Positions 49,040 to 58,268 are shown, counted from the first letter of the stretch. The stretch: DNA of 64,000 nucleotides from Limisphaera sp. (GCA_025057755.1 JANWVC010000013.1:1-64000), one strand, 5' to 3'. Numbers and translations: made by a program. Notes: generated by a model from the letters alone, not told the origin.

Positions 49040-50485
49040 TCATTCATAGCGCAATGCCTCGATAGGACTGAGTCGTGCCGCTTTCACCGCCGGATAAATG
49101 CCGGCCACGATCCCCACCAGGACGCTGAATCCGAACGCCACGCCCAACGCCAGCGGCGTTATGATCGGTTCATTCCCCGTGGGCGAAAGCTGGCTCACCA
49201 ACTGGACCAAGCCCAGAGCCGCTGCCATGCCCAACAATCCGCCGAGCACGGCAATGACCACCGACTCAACCAGGATCTGCACGAAAATGTCGCTGTCCGA
49301 AGCCCCCACCGATTTCCGAATCCCGATCTCGCGCACCCGTTCGGAAATGCTGGCCAGCATGATGTTCATAATGCCAATGCCGCCCACCAATAAACTGATG
49401 GCCGCGATCAAGCCGCCGCTCAGCCGCGCATTCCGCACAAACGTGTCAATTTGCTCGGCCCATTCCTCTTGCGTGCGGAACTGGAAATCTTCGATCCCGC
49501 GATGCGTCAACATCAACACGTTCCGGATCTGCTGGAGGGCCTCAGGGAGCAGATCTACCGACACGACTTTCACTTCCAATCCGGACAACACCGGATCCGG
49601 CCGCGTGTTGAGCGTCTCCACATTGCGAAACCATCTGGGCCCGAATCCCGAGGTCACCACCTGATCCCGAAACCGCATCCAAACCGTGTTTAGCGGGATG
49701 AGCACGGTCGAGTTTTTCAGTCGAAAGGCAAAACCGCCCGGACGCCGCACCTGCCCGCGGTCCCGCGGCACCGCCATCGCGTTTTGAGTCTGCTGTCGCT
49801 GGCGCAGCTGTCGTTCGCGACGTTCCTGTTCACTTTCGTAATGCTCAAACATGCCGATGATCACAAACGGCACGCCATTGATGTACAGGGTCTCGCCGAT
49901 GGGAACGATCTCGCGACCTGTCTGTTCCGGCGAACCCCATAGTTCATCCCGCGTCGCCGTGCCGATGACGCAAACATTCCGGGCCAGTTCGTCATCCAGC
50001 TCGTTGAACATCCGGCCGTGCGCGATCCGGTGTTCCAGCATTTCCAGGGCGGCGGGGCGCACCCCCAAACAAATCCACGGACGAAAGGTGCGCCCATTGG
50101 CGGAAACCGTGGCTGGAATCCGCATCTCTGGAGAAAGCAGACGCACCAAGGGCGCACTCCGCTCCAGGGCTTCCACATCCCGCAAGGTGATCCCCGCTGC
50201 TTGATCCGCCAAGTGCCGCTGATCCACCGGCAGATCCGCCGGCTCAATCCGAACGCGCGCCAGGCCGCCGATGGCGATGAGCGCTTCGCGTGCACCGTGC
50301 TCCATGCCGGTCACCAAGCCAGACATCGCCACTAGGCTGGAAACACCCAGTACAATGCCCAGCATGGTCAGCAAGGAGCGGAACTTGTGGGCCCAAATTT
50401 CTCGCAGACCGGCCACAAAGGTTGGACCCAGCCCGCCCCACGTTGAACGGACCAACTCCGCCGGATTTTGAGCCTGCCCTTCCAT
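49040..50485 (-). CDS. MacB-like ABC transporter permease, first copy
   Basis: A 481-residue permease with the same plan as the next gene: WAHKFRSLLTMLGIVLGVSSLVAMSGL as helix 1, a periplasmic domain, and AISLLVGGIGIMNIMLASISERVREIGIRKSVGAS before the last helices. The two copies share long stretches (HYESEQ, LMLTHRGIEDF, SGGLIAAISLLVGGIGIMNI), which implies tandem duplication or a dedicated heterodimer. Its ATG overlaps the ATPase stop by one base (a GTG one codon earlier overlaps by four), so expression is coupled. It carries a Gln/Arg-rich insert (REROLRQRQ-like, about residues 230-250) in the periplasmic part. Confidence 0.86.
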   Translation of the reverse strand: MEGQAQNPAELVRSTWGGLGPTFVAGLREIWAHKFRSLLTMLGIVLGVSSLVAMSGLVTGMEHGAREALIAIGGLARVRIEPADLPVDQRHLADQAAGITLRDVEALERSAPLVRLLSPEMRIPATVSANGRTFRPWICLGVRPAALEMLEHRIAHGRMFNELDDELARNVCVIGTATRDELWGSPEQTGREIVPIGETLYINGVPFVIIGMFEHYESEQERRERQLRQRQQTQNAMAVPRDRGQVRRPGGFAFRLKNSTVLIPLNTVWMRFRDQVVTSGFGPRWFRNVETLNTRPDPVLSGLEVKVVSVDLLPEALQQIRNVLMLTHRGIEDFQFRTQEEWAEQIDTFVRNARLSGGLIAAISLLVGGIGIMNIMLASISERVREIGIRKSVGASDSDIFVQILVESVVIAVLGGLLGMAAALGLVQLVSQLSPTGNEPIITPLALGVAFGFSVLVGIVAGIYPAVKAARLSPIEALRYE

Positions 50486-51192
50486 CACGTCGAGGTCCGT
50501 AGCCCGGCCAAACGCAAGTCTGGCTTGGGCGCAATCTTACCGTCCCGGATTTCGATTTTCCGTGGGGTGACCGCCGCAATCTCCGGATCGTGAGTCACCA
50601 GCACAATTGTGCGTCCTTCCGCATTCAACTGTCGGAAGAGTTGCAGAATGGTTTCGCCCGTGTGCGAATCAAGGTTGCCCGTCGGTTCATCTGCATAAAT
50701 GATGCGGGGATTATTCACGAGGGCACGTGCGATGGCCGCACGCTGTTGCTGACCACCGGACAACTGGCTCGGCCGATGCCGCGCCCGGTTGGCCATCCCC
50801 ACGGCTTCCAAAGCAGCCATGGCCCGCCGATGCCGCTCCCGCGCGGGCACACCGCTGTAGATCATCGGCAGCTCCACGTTTTGCAACACGTTCAATTTCG
50901 GCAACAAATTGAAGAACTGGAAGACGAACCCGATCTTCTGATTGCGAAGAGCCGCCAACTGCCGCGGCGAGGCGTTCTGAATCATGAGACCGTCCAGCTT
51001 GACTGTGCCACTGGTAGGTGTGTCCAGACAGCCCAAGATATGCATCAAGGTCGATTTCCCGCTGCCCGACGGCCCAATCACCGAGATGAATTCTCCCTCT
51101 TCAATGTCCAAGGAAACGTTGTCTAAAGCCCGGATTTCCTCGCTCCCAAGCCGGTAAATCTTTGTAACGTTCCGCAGCTCCACCAAAGCCAT
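50485..51192 (-). CDS. MacB-like ABC transporter ATP-binding protein
   Basis: A 235-residue ATPase with MALVELRNVTKIYRLGSEEI at the start, Walker A GPSGSGKSTLMHILGCLD, Q-loop GFVFQFFNLLPKLNVLQNVE, signature LSGGQQQRAAIARALVNNP, Walker [17 protein letters not shown] and the switch VTHDPEI. The open frame runs 101 codons further upstream, antiparallel to nothing real but overlapping the 3' end of the adaptor gene. The ATG at 51192 has an AGGAGGA site about seven bases upstream, which decides the start. It sits between the adaptor and two permeases, so it likely powers a tripartite MacA/MacB-type exporter. Confidence 0.92.
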   Translation of the reverse strand: MALVELRNVTKIYRLGSEEIRALDNVSLDIEEGEFISVIGPSGSGKSTLMHILGCLDTPTSGTVKLDGLMIQNASPRQLAALRNQKIGFVFQFFNLLPKLNVLQNVELPMIYSGVPARERHRRAMAALEAVGMANRARHRPSQLSGGQQQRAAIARALVNNPRIIYADEPTGNLDSHTGETILQLFRQLNAEGRTIVLVTHDPEIAAVTPRKIEIRDGKIAPKPDLRLAGLRTST

Positions 51193-51208
51193 GAACGGAT
51201 CCTCCTGC

Positions 51209-52468
51209 TCATCCACTCTGTCGCGGGCCTCCGCCTGGGCCGCCCCCCGGTCGCGGCCCGCCCCCGGGTGGTCGGCCCCCGGGTCCACTGGGACCCCCCG
51301 GGCCGCCACCGCGGAATCCTGAACCGCCCGCCTGCCCCTGCTGAGCCTGCCCCGCCAACAATCGCGCCCGCCGCTCCCGTTCCTCTTGCGGCATCTCCAG
51401 CATGACGACCTCACCGGCCGACAATCCCTCTTGAATTTCCGCGTAGAAAAAGTCGGAAACCCCCACCTTGACGTTGCGCTTCTCCACGCTCCCATCCGCT
51501 CTTCGGATATAGACGAACCGCTCGAAATGCCCGGTCTCAGGATTTCGTTCCGTAAACACCGCCGGCAGGGGAACGGCCGTCACATTCGAAGCCGAGGCAA
51601 CCGGGATGCGAATGTTAGCGGTCATGCCCGGCCGAATGCGCGTGTCCACGTTCCGCAACAAAATGCGAGTGGCAAATCCCTTAATGTTGTTCCGAATGGT
51701 CGCCTGCGGGGCAATCCGCTCCACAATCCCGGTAACGACCAGGCCCGGCACGGCTTCCACCGTAACCTCGACCTTCTGATTCACATACAACCGTGGTACA
51801 TCCGCTTGGTTAACATGAGCATTGATGATAAGGGAACTCAGGTCCGCAATCGTCAGCACTTCGGTGCCACCGCTGACCCCGCCCGAACCCGAAACCGCCT
51901 GTCCTACCGAGACGGGGCGGGTCAAGACCGTACAATCAAATGGCGCGCGTACTTCGGTCTTGGTCAAACGCTCTTCCACCACCGCCAGCTCCCGTTCCGC
52001 GCGCGCCAGGGAATTCTTGGCGAGTTCATAAGCCGTGCGGGTATCGTCGTACAACTCCTGTGAAATCAAACGATCCGTCAGCAACTGCTCGGCCCGGCGC
52101 AAATCCCGTTCGGCCTTTTCCAACTCAAGACGAGCCCGCTCGACTGCTGTGAGATTCGACGCCCGTTGCTGTTGCAGCTCCCTGTCATCCAATTTGAACA
52201 AAAGATCCCCCTTCTTGACGAAATCACCAATATCCACCGGCAACAATTCGATTCGCCCGTTGATTTCGGGTCGAACAGAGACCTGTTCGGCCGGCACGAT
52301 TTCACCGGCTGCGTTGACGGCGAAACTGATGTTGGTCTGAATCACCGTGGCCGTGGTCGGCCGCCGGATTTGGCCGGTGGGCGTGCCGGCACCTGCCTGA
52401 TAACGCCACACGTAGTAACCGCCTGCGCCCAGGCCCGCCACCAACAACACGATCCAAACGTATTTCAT
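51209..52468 (-). CDS. MacA-like periplasmic adaptor (membrane fusion protein)
   Basis: A 419-residue adaptor anchored by an N-terminal helix (YVWIVLLVAGLGAGGYYVW). Next comes a barrel-sandwich half (GEIVPAEQVSVRPEINGRI, VKKGDLLFKLDDRE), then a long coiled coil of about 60 residues per arm (ASNLTAVERARLELEKAERD to LARAERELAVVEERL), the second sandwich half (VRAPFDCTVL) and beta-barrel parts. The last 45 residues are a Gly/Pro-rich tail (GGGPGGPSGPGGRPPGGG), unusual for this family. The ATG at 52468 has GGAAGG upstream; a longer frame exists. It starts the adaptor-ATPase-permease-permease operon. No TolC-type outer-membrane channel is in the window. Confidence 0.9.
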   Translation of the reverse strand: MKYVWIVLLVAGLGAGGYYVWRYQAGAGTPTGQIRRPTTATVIQTNISFAVNAAGEIVPAEQVSVRPEINGRIELLPVDIGDFVKKGDLLFKLDDRELQQQRASNLTAVERARLELEKAERDLRRAEQLLTDRLISQELYDDTRTAYELAKNSLARAERELAVVEERLTKTEVRAPFDCTVLTRPVSVGQAVSGSGGVSGGTEVLTIADLSSLIINAHVNQADVPRLYVNQKVEVTVEAVPGLVVTGIVERIAPQATIRNNIKGFATRILLRNVDTRIRPGMTANIRIPVASASNVTAVPLPAVFTERNPETGHFERFVYIRRADGSVEKRNVKVGVSDFFYAEIQEGLSAGEVVMLEMPQEERERRARLLAGQAQQGQAGGSGFRGGGPGGPSGPGGRPPGGGPRPGGGPGGGPRQSG

Positions 52469-52627
52469 CGCACCTTCCCGTTCTGCAAACAACCTAGGCT
52501 GCGTCCGTTCGCCCTGCAAAGGGTTTCAAAACAACGCGCCCGTCTCCGCAGCGAAAGCAGCGGCATAGATTAGACGCTGCGGGCCCTCCGCTTATTCGAT
52601 CGAAACGCCGGCCCCAACTTCAGGGCG

Positions 52628-53107
52628 CTATCCGGTGGGATTTGTGCTCGACGTCCGGGTTGCTTCCGGCTGCGCAGCGCGCCAGCGCCGATGCTCTTTG
52701 GCCAGACACCGGTTCATGACTACCTGCAGCCCGGCCGCAAATGCACGTTCGGCTGCGGCGTTGTGCACGATCCCTTCCTGCATCCAAACGGCCCGATCGC
52801 CTCGGGCCACTGCAGCCTCCACAATCTTTGGCACGGCCTCCGGTCGGCGAAAGATCCCCACAATATCCATGCGCCCCGGCACCTGTCGCAGATCTGCATA
52901 AGCCGGGCGTCCCAAAACCTCTTTCACATTAGGGTTGACCGGAACAATCTCGTACCCCTGCTGGAGCAGGTATTGCGCGACCCGGTAACTATCGCGCTCC
53001 GGTTTGTCAGAACAGCCCACGACAGCAATGGTCCGCGCTGTCGCAAGCAACTGCTGGATCTCCATCGGCGTGGCACCCAACCGGGGCCATTCACACTCCA
53101 GCGCCAT
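52628..53107 (-). CDS. CoA-binding protein (YccU family)
   Basis: Small cytosolic CoA-binding proteins of this family have a Rossmann fold related to succinyl-CoA synthetase alpha subunits; their role is not settled. This 159-residue protein shows TIAVVGCSDKPERDSYRVAQYL, GYEIVPVNPNVKEVLGRPAY, VDIVGIFRRPEAVPKIVEAA-like (MDIVGIFRRPEAVP), AVWMQEGIVHNAAAERA and a late NRCLAKEHRR. ATG 53107 has a strong GGGGAGG site five bases upstream, so it was preferred to an ATG at 53143. It follows the DUF5069 gene on the same strand. Confidence 0.88.
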   Translation of the reverse strand: MALECEWPRLGATPMEIQQLLATARTIAVVGCSDKPERDSYRVAQYLLQQGYEIVPVNPNVKEVLGRPAYADLRQVPGRMDIVGIFRRPEAVPKIVEAAVARGDRAVWMQEGIVHNAAAERAFAAGLQVVMNRCLAKEHRRWRAAQPEATRTSSTNPTG

Positions 53108-53149
53108 GCATACCTCCCCTCGGCCCAAAAGGGCGTGTTCCATTCTGAC

Positions 53150-53599
53150 TCATGGCCGTCCGCCAAAGCTGACGTAATCGTCCAAATCCAAGAGATCAAA
53201 CCACGTGACGATATCCGTTCGATGAGGCGCAAGTTTTCGGTGCAGTTCATTGAAAAAGGCTCGACCCTCTGGATTGTCGGGGGCCCGTTGTTCTTGCCAG
53301 GCGGACCAGGCAAGGATCTCGCTCATGGATCGCGCCGGTCTTGCCTGGGTTTGGATCCAAGCCAGGATCTCGCCATCGCTTTTACCGGCTGCTAGCTGCG
53401 CCTTGAGGGCCTCCGCATCGATCCCTGCAAAGCTCAAAAACTGTTGATCAAGCGGGCAGTTGTAGTTGTACTCGCCGTTCGTACCAGCCAACAAAGCCCG
53501 GCCTTTGTCCAACATACGAGGCAAGATGACGTAACCTCCCAACCGCACGCGAGGGCTTCGCGGTGGGTGCACTCGAAGATCCGGAGCTATCCAGTTCAT
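53150..53599 (-). CDS. DUF5069 domain-containing protein
   Basis: A 149-residue protein matching the DUF5069 family found mainly in Verrucomicrobiota and Planctomycetota. Seen: APDLRVHPPRSPRVRLGGYV, LPRMLDKGRALLAGTNGEY, NYNCPLDQQFLSFAGID, ILAWIQTQARPARSMSEILAW and FDLLDLDDYVSFGG. The open frame begins at a TTG, but ATG 53599 (MNWIAPDLR) matches the family start. The function is unknown; many members are annotated as small cytosolic proteins. It likely forms a two-gene unit with the CoA-binding protein 42 bases downstream. Confidence 0.87.
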   Translation of the reverse strand: MNWIAPDLRVHPPRSPRVRLGGYVILPRMLDKGRALLAGTNGEYNYNCPLDQQFLSFAGIDAEALKAQLAAGKSDGEILAWIQTQARPARSMSEILAWSAWQEQRAPDNPEGRAFFNELHRKLAPHRTDIVTWFDLLDLDDYVSFGGRP

Positions 53600-53895
53600 G
53601 CTTGTTCTCAATTATCATGCGAATTGTCGGGGCCAAGTCCGCCACTCTCCCCAGGTTGCTGACCAGGTTCGTTCCAACCAAACGGGCCACCTGCTGGTTG
53701 GCATTTCTTAACCTCTGTTTCAACTCTTACCCTAAGTCATCGCGGATGTCCAAGTTAGATCTAAACCCTCACGCCCGTCTGGGTCGACTCCGCCACGCAG
53801 CCCCAACGCTTTTAAGTGCCGTCAAGTGGCCTTGAACCAGGGGCTGGAGGCGTCGGGTCAGCAGATGCCCCTGCTGCGCTGGTTGTGGGATCGAT

Positions 53896-56800
53896 TTACG
53901 GCTGGACCAAGCGGAAAAATGCATTGGTCACGCCCGGTTCAAACCGCAAAACCCACCGATTCGTCCTCTCTGTACCGGGCACGGGATACCATGGATCCGT
54001 TACCAGGGCTGCGTTCGTCTTGCCTTCCAGACGCCAACCTTGTCCAGAGGGCCATTCCAAGTGCAGTGCGCCCAGTTCCCACCACGCGTGAAGCCGCACC
54101 GGCTCAGCCGGGATTGCCCTTACAACAGTTAACTCACCGGCTACAGGATCGAACTCCCAGGCCAGATCGTCAGGTAATCCAGGCAACTCGATGGCAGCAA
54201 AATTCCCCGTCGTTGCCGCAGCTTGCCACAGAACAAATCGGTTTCCGGCCTGAAATGTGCCTCCGAGGTTGGTGATCACGAGCAGGCCGTTGCACTGAAA
54301 CAAGCCGCGCATCCGGATTTGGTCATGCCGTCCGGACACAGGATCTACCTCCAGCCACGTCGAGCTACCTGGTTCAAGATTAACCGAATTGTCCACGGTC
54401 AAGGTTTCGGGTCCCGGACCGGGTGACAAAAGGCCGCCGGCTCGAATGGTCACAGGACCCAACACAATCCCCCGACCGCCCAAGGTAGCGCCTGCATGAA
54501 CGGTGACCGGTCCACGTCCAATCAAACCATGAACCAGCAAGGTGCCATTGCTGATCACGGTCGGTCCGCTATACCCGTTCGTGCTGGTCAGTACCAGCGT
54601 CCCGCCACCGCCTCGCAGGATCAGCGAACAGACGCCCTCGCTCGTTGCATCGTTCAGACTGCCGCTGAGCAGGAGGGTTTTGCCCGTTCTCACCTCAATC
54701 CAAGCGCCACTATGGAACATCAAATCTGTGGCCGTGACCACGGAATCCTCGGTCACCACCAAGCGCGCGGAGCCGGGATTCACCCGGGCGGCTCGACCGA
54801 AGTTCCATGACCCCCACACCGGGCTTGGCCCGCCGGCTAACGTACCGCCATTCATGGTAACCAAACCCACATTGACATCGTTACCAGGACCATCGATTGT
54901 CAACATCCCGCCTTGGTGGACCACGATGGGTCGTGTTTGAGTGCCGTCCCAACCGAACAAGCCGTTGGGCCCGCTTCGCAAAGTGGCGTTCGAATGAATG
55001 ACAATCTGACTAACATAACTGAAGGTCCGATTGCTGGCGGCATTTCCCGGATTGGCATACACCACGCCGCCCTGAATGGTTACCGGTCCCGTCATGGAGT
55101 TGGTCCCGCGCAAGGTCAGCCAACCCGACCCGGCTTTAATCAGCGCACCGGCACCGGAGATGGGACCACTGACAACCTGGTTGCCAACGAGATCGAAAAT
55201 GAGAGTGCCGTGGTTTTGCACCGGCAACGCTTGGTCACCATTGTTCAATCGGCCTTGCTCACTCACTTTCAACGTCCCGCCCTGGATCACCACTTCGCCT
55301 ACGTGGGAATTATTCGGATGCGTCAGGACTAGTGTGCCGGCGTTTTCCTTGATCAGCATGCCCGAACTCGGGTTCGGGTACTGAGGTACAGTAACGAGCG
55401 CTTGGCCGGAGACAGGACTGGACAAGGGCACAGCCAAGGTCAATGTAGCGCCCGCGCTCACCTGGAAGATGGCACCGCTGGGACCCACCCGAATCCCCCG
55501 ATTGGAATCATCCAAGACTACATTTCCCGAGGTGTAAAGAATGCCTCGGTTCAACGTAAGTTGATCCGCCGTAAAAATGGCCGGATTGGCGCCCAGCCGC
55601 TCCTCGCTATCAATCCGCAGTGAGCTAAAACGCCCGTCTCCGATAATGATTCGTCCTTGAAAATCTCGATTGTCGCCGGCCAGCGTGACGGTTTGGTTCA
55701 GCAACAACAGTCCACCGAAGCCCCTTAACGAAGCGGCCAAATGAATGGGACCATTGGCAGCGCGCACCTGCGCCTCCGGACTCTCGACCGTCACACCGCC
55801 GGTCAGCGTCCACGTACCTGAGCCGGCATTGAGCAACTCACAATCGCCCGCCAATACTAGGTCACGTACCTGAATGGCACTGCTGGCGGTGCCTTTCCAG
55901 GTCAGACTGCCTCCGTCCAATCGCAACCTCTGTCCGGCAAACGCCCGCGAGATCGCATCTTCGGGCGTTCGCAAGCGAAAGCGATAGGTGGAGTAGGTTT
56001 TCAAAAAAGACGGAGCCTGGCCATCACTCCACCGACCCGCAGCCGCGAATGAAGAAGAGCCTATGGGATCGTCTCCCGTCAAAACGACAGTTGAAGCCTC
56101 CCAATGAGGACCCAAGGCAAAATGCGCCAAGACCTGGTCCCGGTTGAGCGACACCCGGCTGAGGCGAACTTCCAGAATCTCGCAATGAGCCAACGCATCG
56201 GCTGCATAGGCGGATCGGCCCAGCCATAAAAAGGCCGGCTGTAGGGCAGACAAGGGATAATTCACGCCCAAAGTGCCCACTTCATCGCCATTCCGGTACC
56301 AAGTCCAACGTCCGCCCGACGAACCCAAGGCGGTATAAGTGATCGTATAGTGGAACAACATGCCGGGCTCAGTTGGCAGTCCGCTGTCGCGTGTCACGCG
56401 TGTGCCGGCCAGGACAGACTCGAACCGTTGGGACCCCAGATCCGTACCGCGCGTCAGGGAAAGCATTACGTAATGAGCGGTGCCATTATGAAAATCCAGC
56501 AACCGCGACCAGTTTTGGCCTGACAGCGGACGGGCCCAGACTTCCAGCGTCATATTGCTCAAGCCGGCCAGAGTGTCCGGCGGCAGTTGGACGTAGGCAG
56601 TACCTCCGCCGGGCGATCCCCCTGGCAACCGTAATCCTGTCCCGGTGAAGACGGCGCCGTTACCAAGGACAACTGCATGAGCAATCGGATGGACTGAGTT
56701 GGACACGACCGTGCCCGGCGGAGCGGCTTTCGCAGGCTGATCAAATCGCCAATGATGCACCACCTGGTTCAATAACGGTGCAGTCACGGTCCGCGAGCGT

Positions 56801-57516
56801 CGATCTGCTACTTCTTGTGCCCGGGTGCTAATCAAGTAGGCGTTGTCGCCATTGTCCACGGCCGGCCCCAGGCAGCTTCCTTCACCCCGAAGCCGCACGC
56901 CGTTGAGCCACATGTTGGGATTGGAAAAGTATGGTTGGGCACCGCCACCGCAATAGTTGTGAAGCATAACCGTCTTGGGATTCTCGCGGCCGCCGCGGTG
57001 GTCACAACCGTAGTTATGGCCTCCCGTCTCATGAGCGGTGACAATGGCCCAAAAGTAAGCCGGGGCATAAGCGGCATACCGACCCGGCTGTTGGGCCACC
57101 GCGGCCGACGTTTCGCCGGCTGAGGGCGCACATACAAATGCTACCAGGTCGGCGCCCCGGGCGTTGGCGACAGCCGTGACGTCATCCAGATTTCCATCGG
57201 TTTCGTTAGCGAGCCATCCAACGTAACCGCCCAAGGTGGATCGACCGGCCTGACCGATCGTCTTGTGATAACCACAAATGCGAAGTCGGGCGCCAGTGCC
57301 GCTGCGGTCGTTAATCGCGTTGGAGGCGGCCACTGCATTGGCGATCAACACGCGGGCGTTTTCATCTCCGCCCACGCTGTCGGCATAGCTCTGATCGTAC
57401 GCTACCAAAAGGTCCGCTTCAGCCGCCGCCTGCGCTGAGGTCACAACCACGGCCCACACCATCCAGCCAAACGCCACACGCCTCGGGCCTGCCCACCAAT
57501 GCTGCACCCGTTTCAT
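53896..57516 (-). CDS. Giant secreted metallopeptidase with LamG-like and autotransporter-type repeats
   Basis: The 1,206-residue protein (from ATG 57516, which overlaps the upstream stop as ATGA) starts with a signal peptide (WMVWAVVVTSAQA). An M12-like metallopeptidase domain follows (about 30-270) with AHETGGHNYGCDH at 161-173. The two zinc-site histidines of the core are six residues apart (HExxxH) instead of the usual five (HExxH). Then come a LamG/concanavalin-like domain (HHWRFDQ, NMTLEVWARPLSGQNWSRLLDF) and many autotransporter-associated beta-strand repeats (GTLVLTSTNGYSGPTVISNG, GTLVLTHPNNSHVGEV). It ends in a verrucomicrobial tail with FFRLVQP. No beta-barrel translocator is visible. 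It is probably a surface or secreted protease-adhesin. Confidence 0.82.
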   Translation of the reverse strand: MKRVQHWWAGPRRVAFGWMVWAVVVTSAQAAAEADLLVAYDQSYADSVGGDENARVLIANAVAASNAINDRSGTGARLRICGYHKTIGQAGRSTLGGYVGWLANETDGNLDDVTAVANARGADLVAFVCAPSAGETSAAVAQQPGRYAAYAPAYFWAIVTAHETGGHNYGCDHRGGRENPKTVMLHNYCGGGAQPYFSNPNMWLNGVRLRGEGSCLGPAVDNGDNAYLISTRAQEVADRRSRTVTAPLLNQVVHHWRFDQPAKAAPPGTVVSNSVHPIAHAVVLGNGAVFTGTGLRLPGGSPGGGTAYVQLPPDTLAGLSNMTLEVWARPLSGQNWSRLLDFHNGTAHYVMLSLTRGTDLGSQRFESVLAGTRVTRDSGLPTEPGMLFHYTITYTALGSSGGRWTWYRNGDEVGTLGVNYPLSALQPAFLWLGRSAYAADALAHCEILEVRLSRVSLNRDQVLAHFALGPHWEASTVVLTGDDPIGSSSFAAAGRWSDGQAPSFLKTYSTYRFRLRTPEDAISRAFAGQRLRLDGGSLTWKGTASSAIQVRDLVLAGDCELLNAGSGTWTLTGGVTVESPEAQVRAANGPIHLAASLRGFGGLLLLNQTVTLAGDNRDFQGRIIIGDGRFSSLRIDSEERLGANPAIFTADQLTLNRGILYTSGNVVLDDSNRGIRVGPSGAIFQVSAGATLTLAVPLSSPVSGQALVTVPQYPNPSSGMLIKENAGTLVLTHPNNSHVGEVVIQGGTLKVSEQGRLNNGDQALPVQNHGTLIFDLVGNQVVSGPISGAGALIKAGSGWLTLRGTNSMTGPVTIQGGVVYANPGNAASNRTFSYVSQIVIHSNATLRSGPNGLFGWDGTQTRPIVVHQGGMLTIDGPGNDVNVGLVTMNGGTLAGGPSPVWGSWNFGRAARVNPGSARLVVTEDSVVTATDLMFHSGAWIEVRTGKTLLLSGSLNDATSEGVCSLILRGGGGTLVLTSTNGYSGPTVISNGTLLVHGLIGRGPVTVHAGATLGGRGIVLGPVTIRAGGLLSPGPGPETLTVDNSVNLEPGSSTWLEVDPVSGRHDQIRMRGLFQCNGLLVITNLGGTFQAGNRFVLWQAAATTGNFAAIELPGLPDDLAWEFDPVAGELTVVRAIPAEPVRLHAWWELGALHLEWPSGQGWRLEGKTNAALVTDPWYPVPGTERTNRWVLRFEPGVTNAFFRLVQP

Positions 57517-58268
57517 GGTGTCGTCAGGATGGGTCCGCCGCATGGCAGCGGAAGGTAAAGGTCCAGATCGAAGCCGGTCACAAACATTTCGCACGACTGA
57601 CGCGGATGCCCCTGAAGGTACAGACCCGCCGATGGCGCCAACACCGTGAAGGCTTCTCGACACGATTCAAAAGCCAGAGTAACCAATGAATCTGGATGAT
57701 CCACAAGACGACCGATGAACACACCGGCCTGCCCAGACGGCTCCAGGTCCACGCGTTCAATCTCCACCTCCAACTCCTTGCCGTCCAGGCCCGGCACCAA
57801 TAACCGTTGACCCGCGTGCCCGTGGACACGGGTCCGCTGGGCAAGCAAGGCTGCTGGTTCTTTGATATACACCAGTTGTCGGCGCTGAATCCGGCGGTTT
57901 TCCTCCCACATGCGCTCGTACTCACGCTCATGCCGGGCAAGCCGACGCAGAATGTCGGGCTCCATGCAATCACCGGCAGCCCATTGGAATCGCCTGCCTT
58001 CCCACGCCACCGGAAGAGGATACTGCGGCTGACTCTCTAACAACGCCGGATGGGGAGTGTCGGGCGTGATCGACGCCGCAGTCACAAGGGGCGCACCGAT
58101 TTTACGATCCGCGTCTGTATCCTCTTGATGCGACGCGGCTGCAGTCACACCAATATCCCGGGATCGCCGCCATGGTGCGCCATCTTCTACATGGTACCAT
58201 CCCCACGCAGCAACGAGGAGCAATCCCAGCCCCATCCATCTCCTTGACCCCTGACTGGCGATCTTCAT
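57513..58268 (-). CDS. Secreted prodomain-like protein coupled to the metallopeptidase
   Basis: A 251-residue protein with an N-terminal hydrophobic helix (RRWMGLGLLLVAAWGWYHV) and no firm family match. Its last half (LLVPGLDGKELEVEIERVDL, GVFIGRLVDHPDSLVTLAFE, AFTVLAPSAGLYLQGHPR) resembles the beta-rich propeptides that precede M12-type metallopeptidase domains, where a pattern of G-x-HPDS-x-VTLA is common. The stop overlaps the start of the giant metallopeptidase gene by ATGA, so both should be made together. I infer a separately encoded chaperone, inhibitor or propeptide. A cysteine in EMFVTGF-flanking sequence (QSCEMF) could act as a zinc-switch ligand. ATG 58268 was preferred over a TTG four codons earlier. 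Confidence 0.6.
   Translation of the reverse strand: MKIASQGSRRWMGLGLLLVAAWGWYHVEDGAPWRRSRDIGVTAAASHQEDTDADRKIGAPLVTAASITPDTPHPALLESQPQYPLPVAWEGRRFQWAAGDCMEPDILRRLARHEREYERMWEENRRIQRRQLVYIKEPAALLAQRTRVHGHAGQRLLVPGLDGKELEVEIERVDLEPSGQAGVFIGRLVDHPDSLVTLAFESCREAFTVLAPSAGLYLQGHPRQSCEMFVTGFDLDLYLPLPCGGPILTTP

Noticed and set aside
48557-49393. Plus-strand open frame of 278 codons
   Set aside because: It spans the junction of the two MacB-like permeases in antisense and is rich in His/Gln/Arg as expected from an opposite-frame shadow.
51193-51495. N-terminal extension of the MacB-like ATPase by 101 codons
   Set aside because: It overlaps the 3' end of the adaptor gene in another frame, and a strong Shine-Dalgarno precedes ATG 51192.
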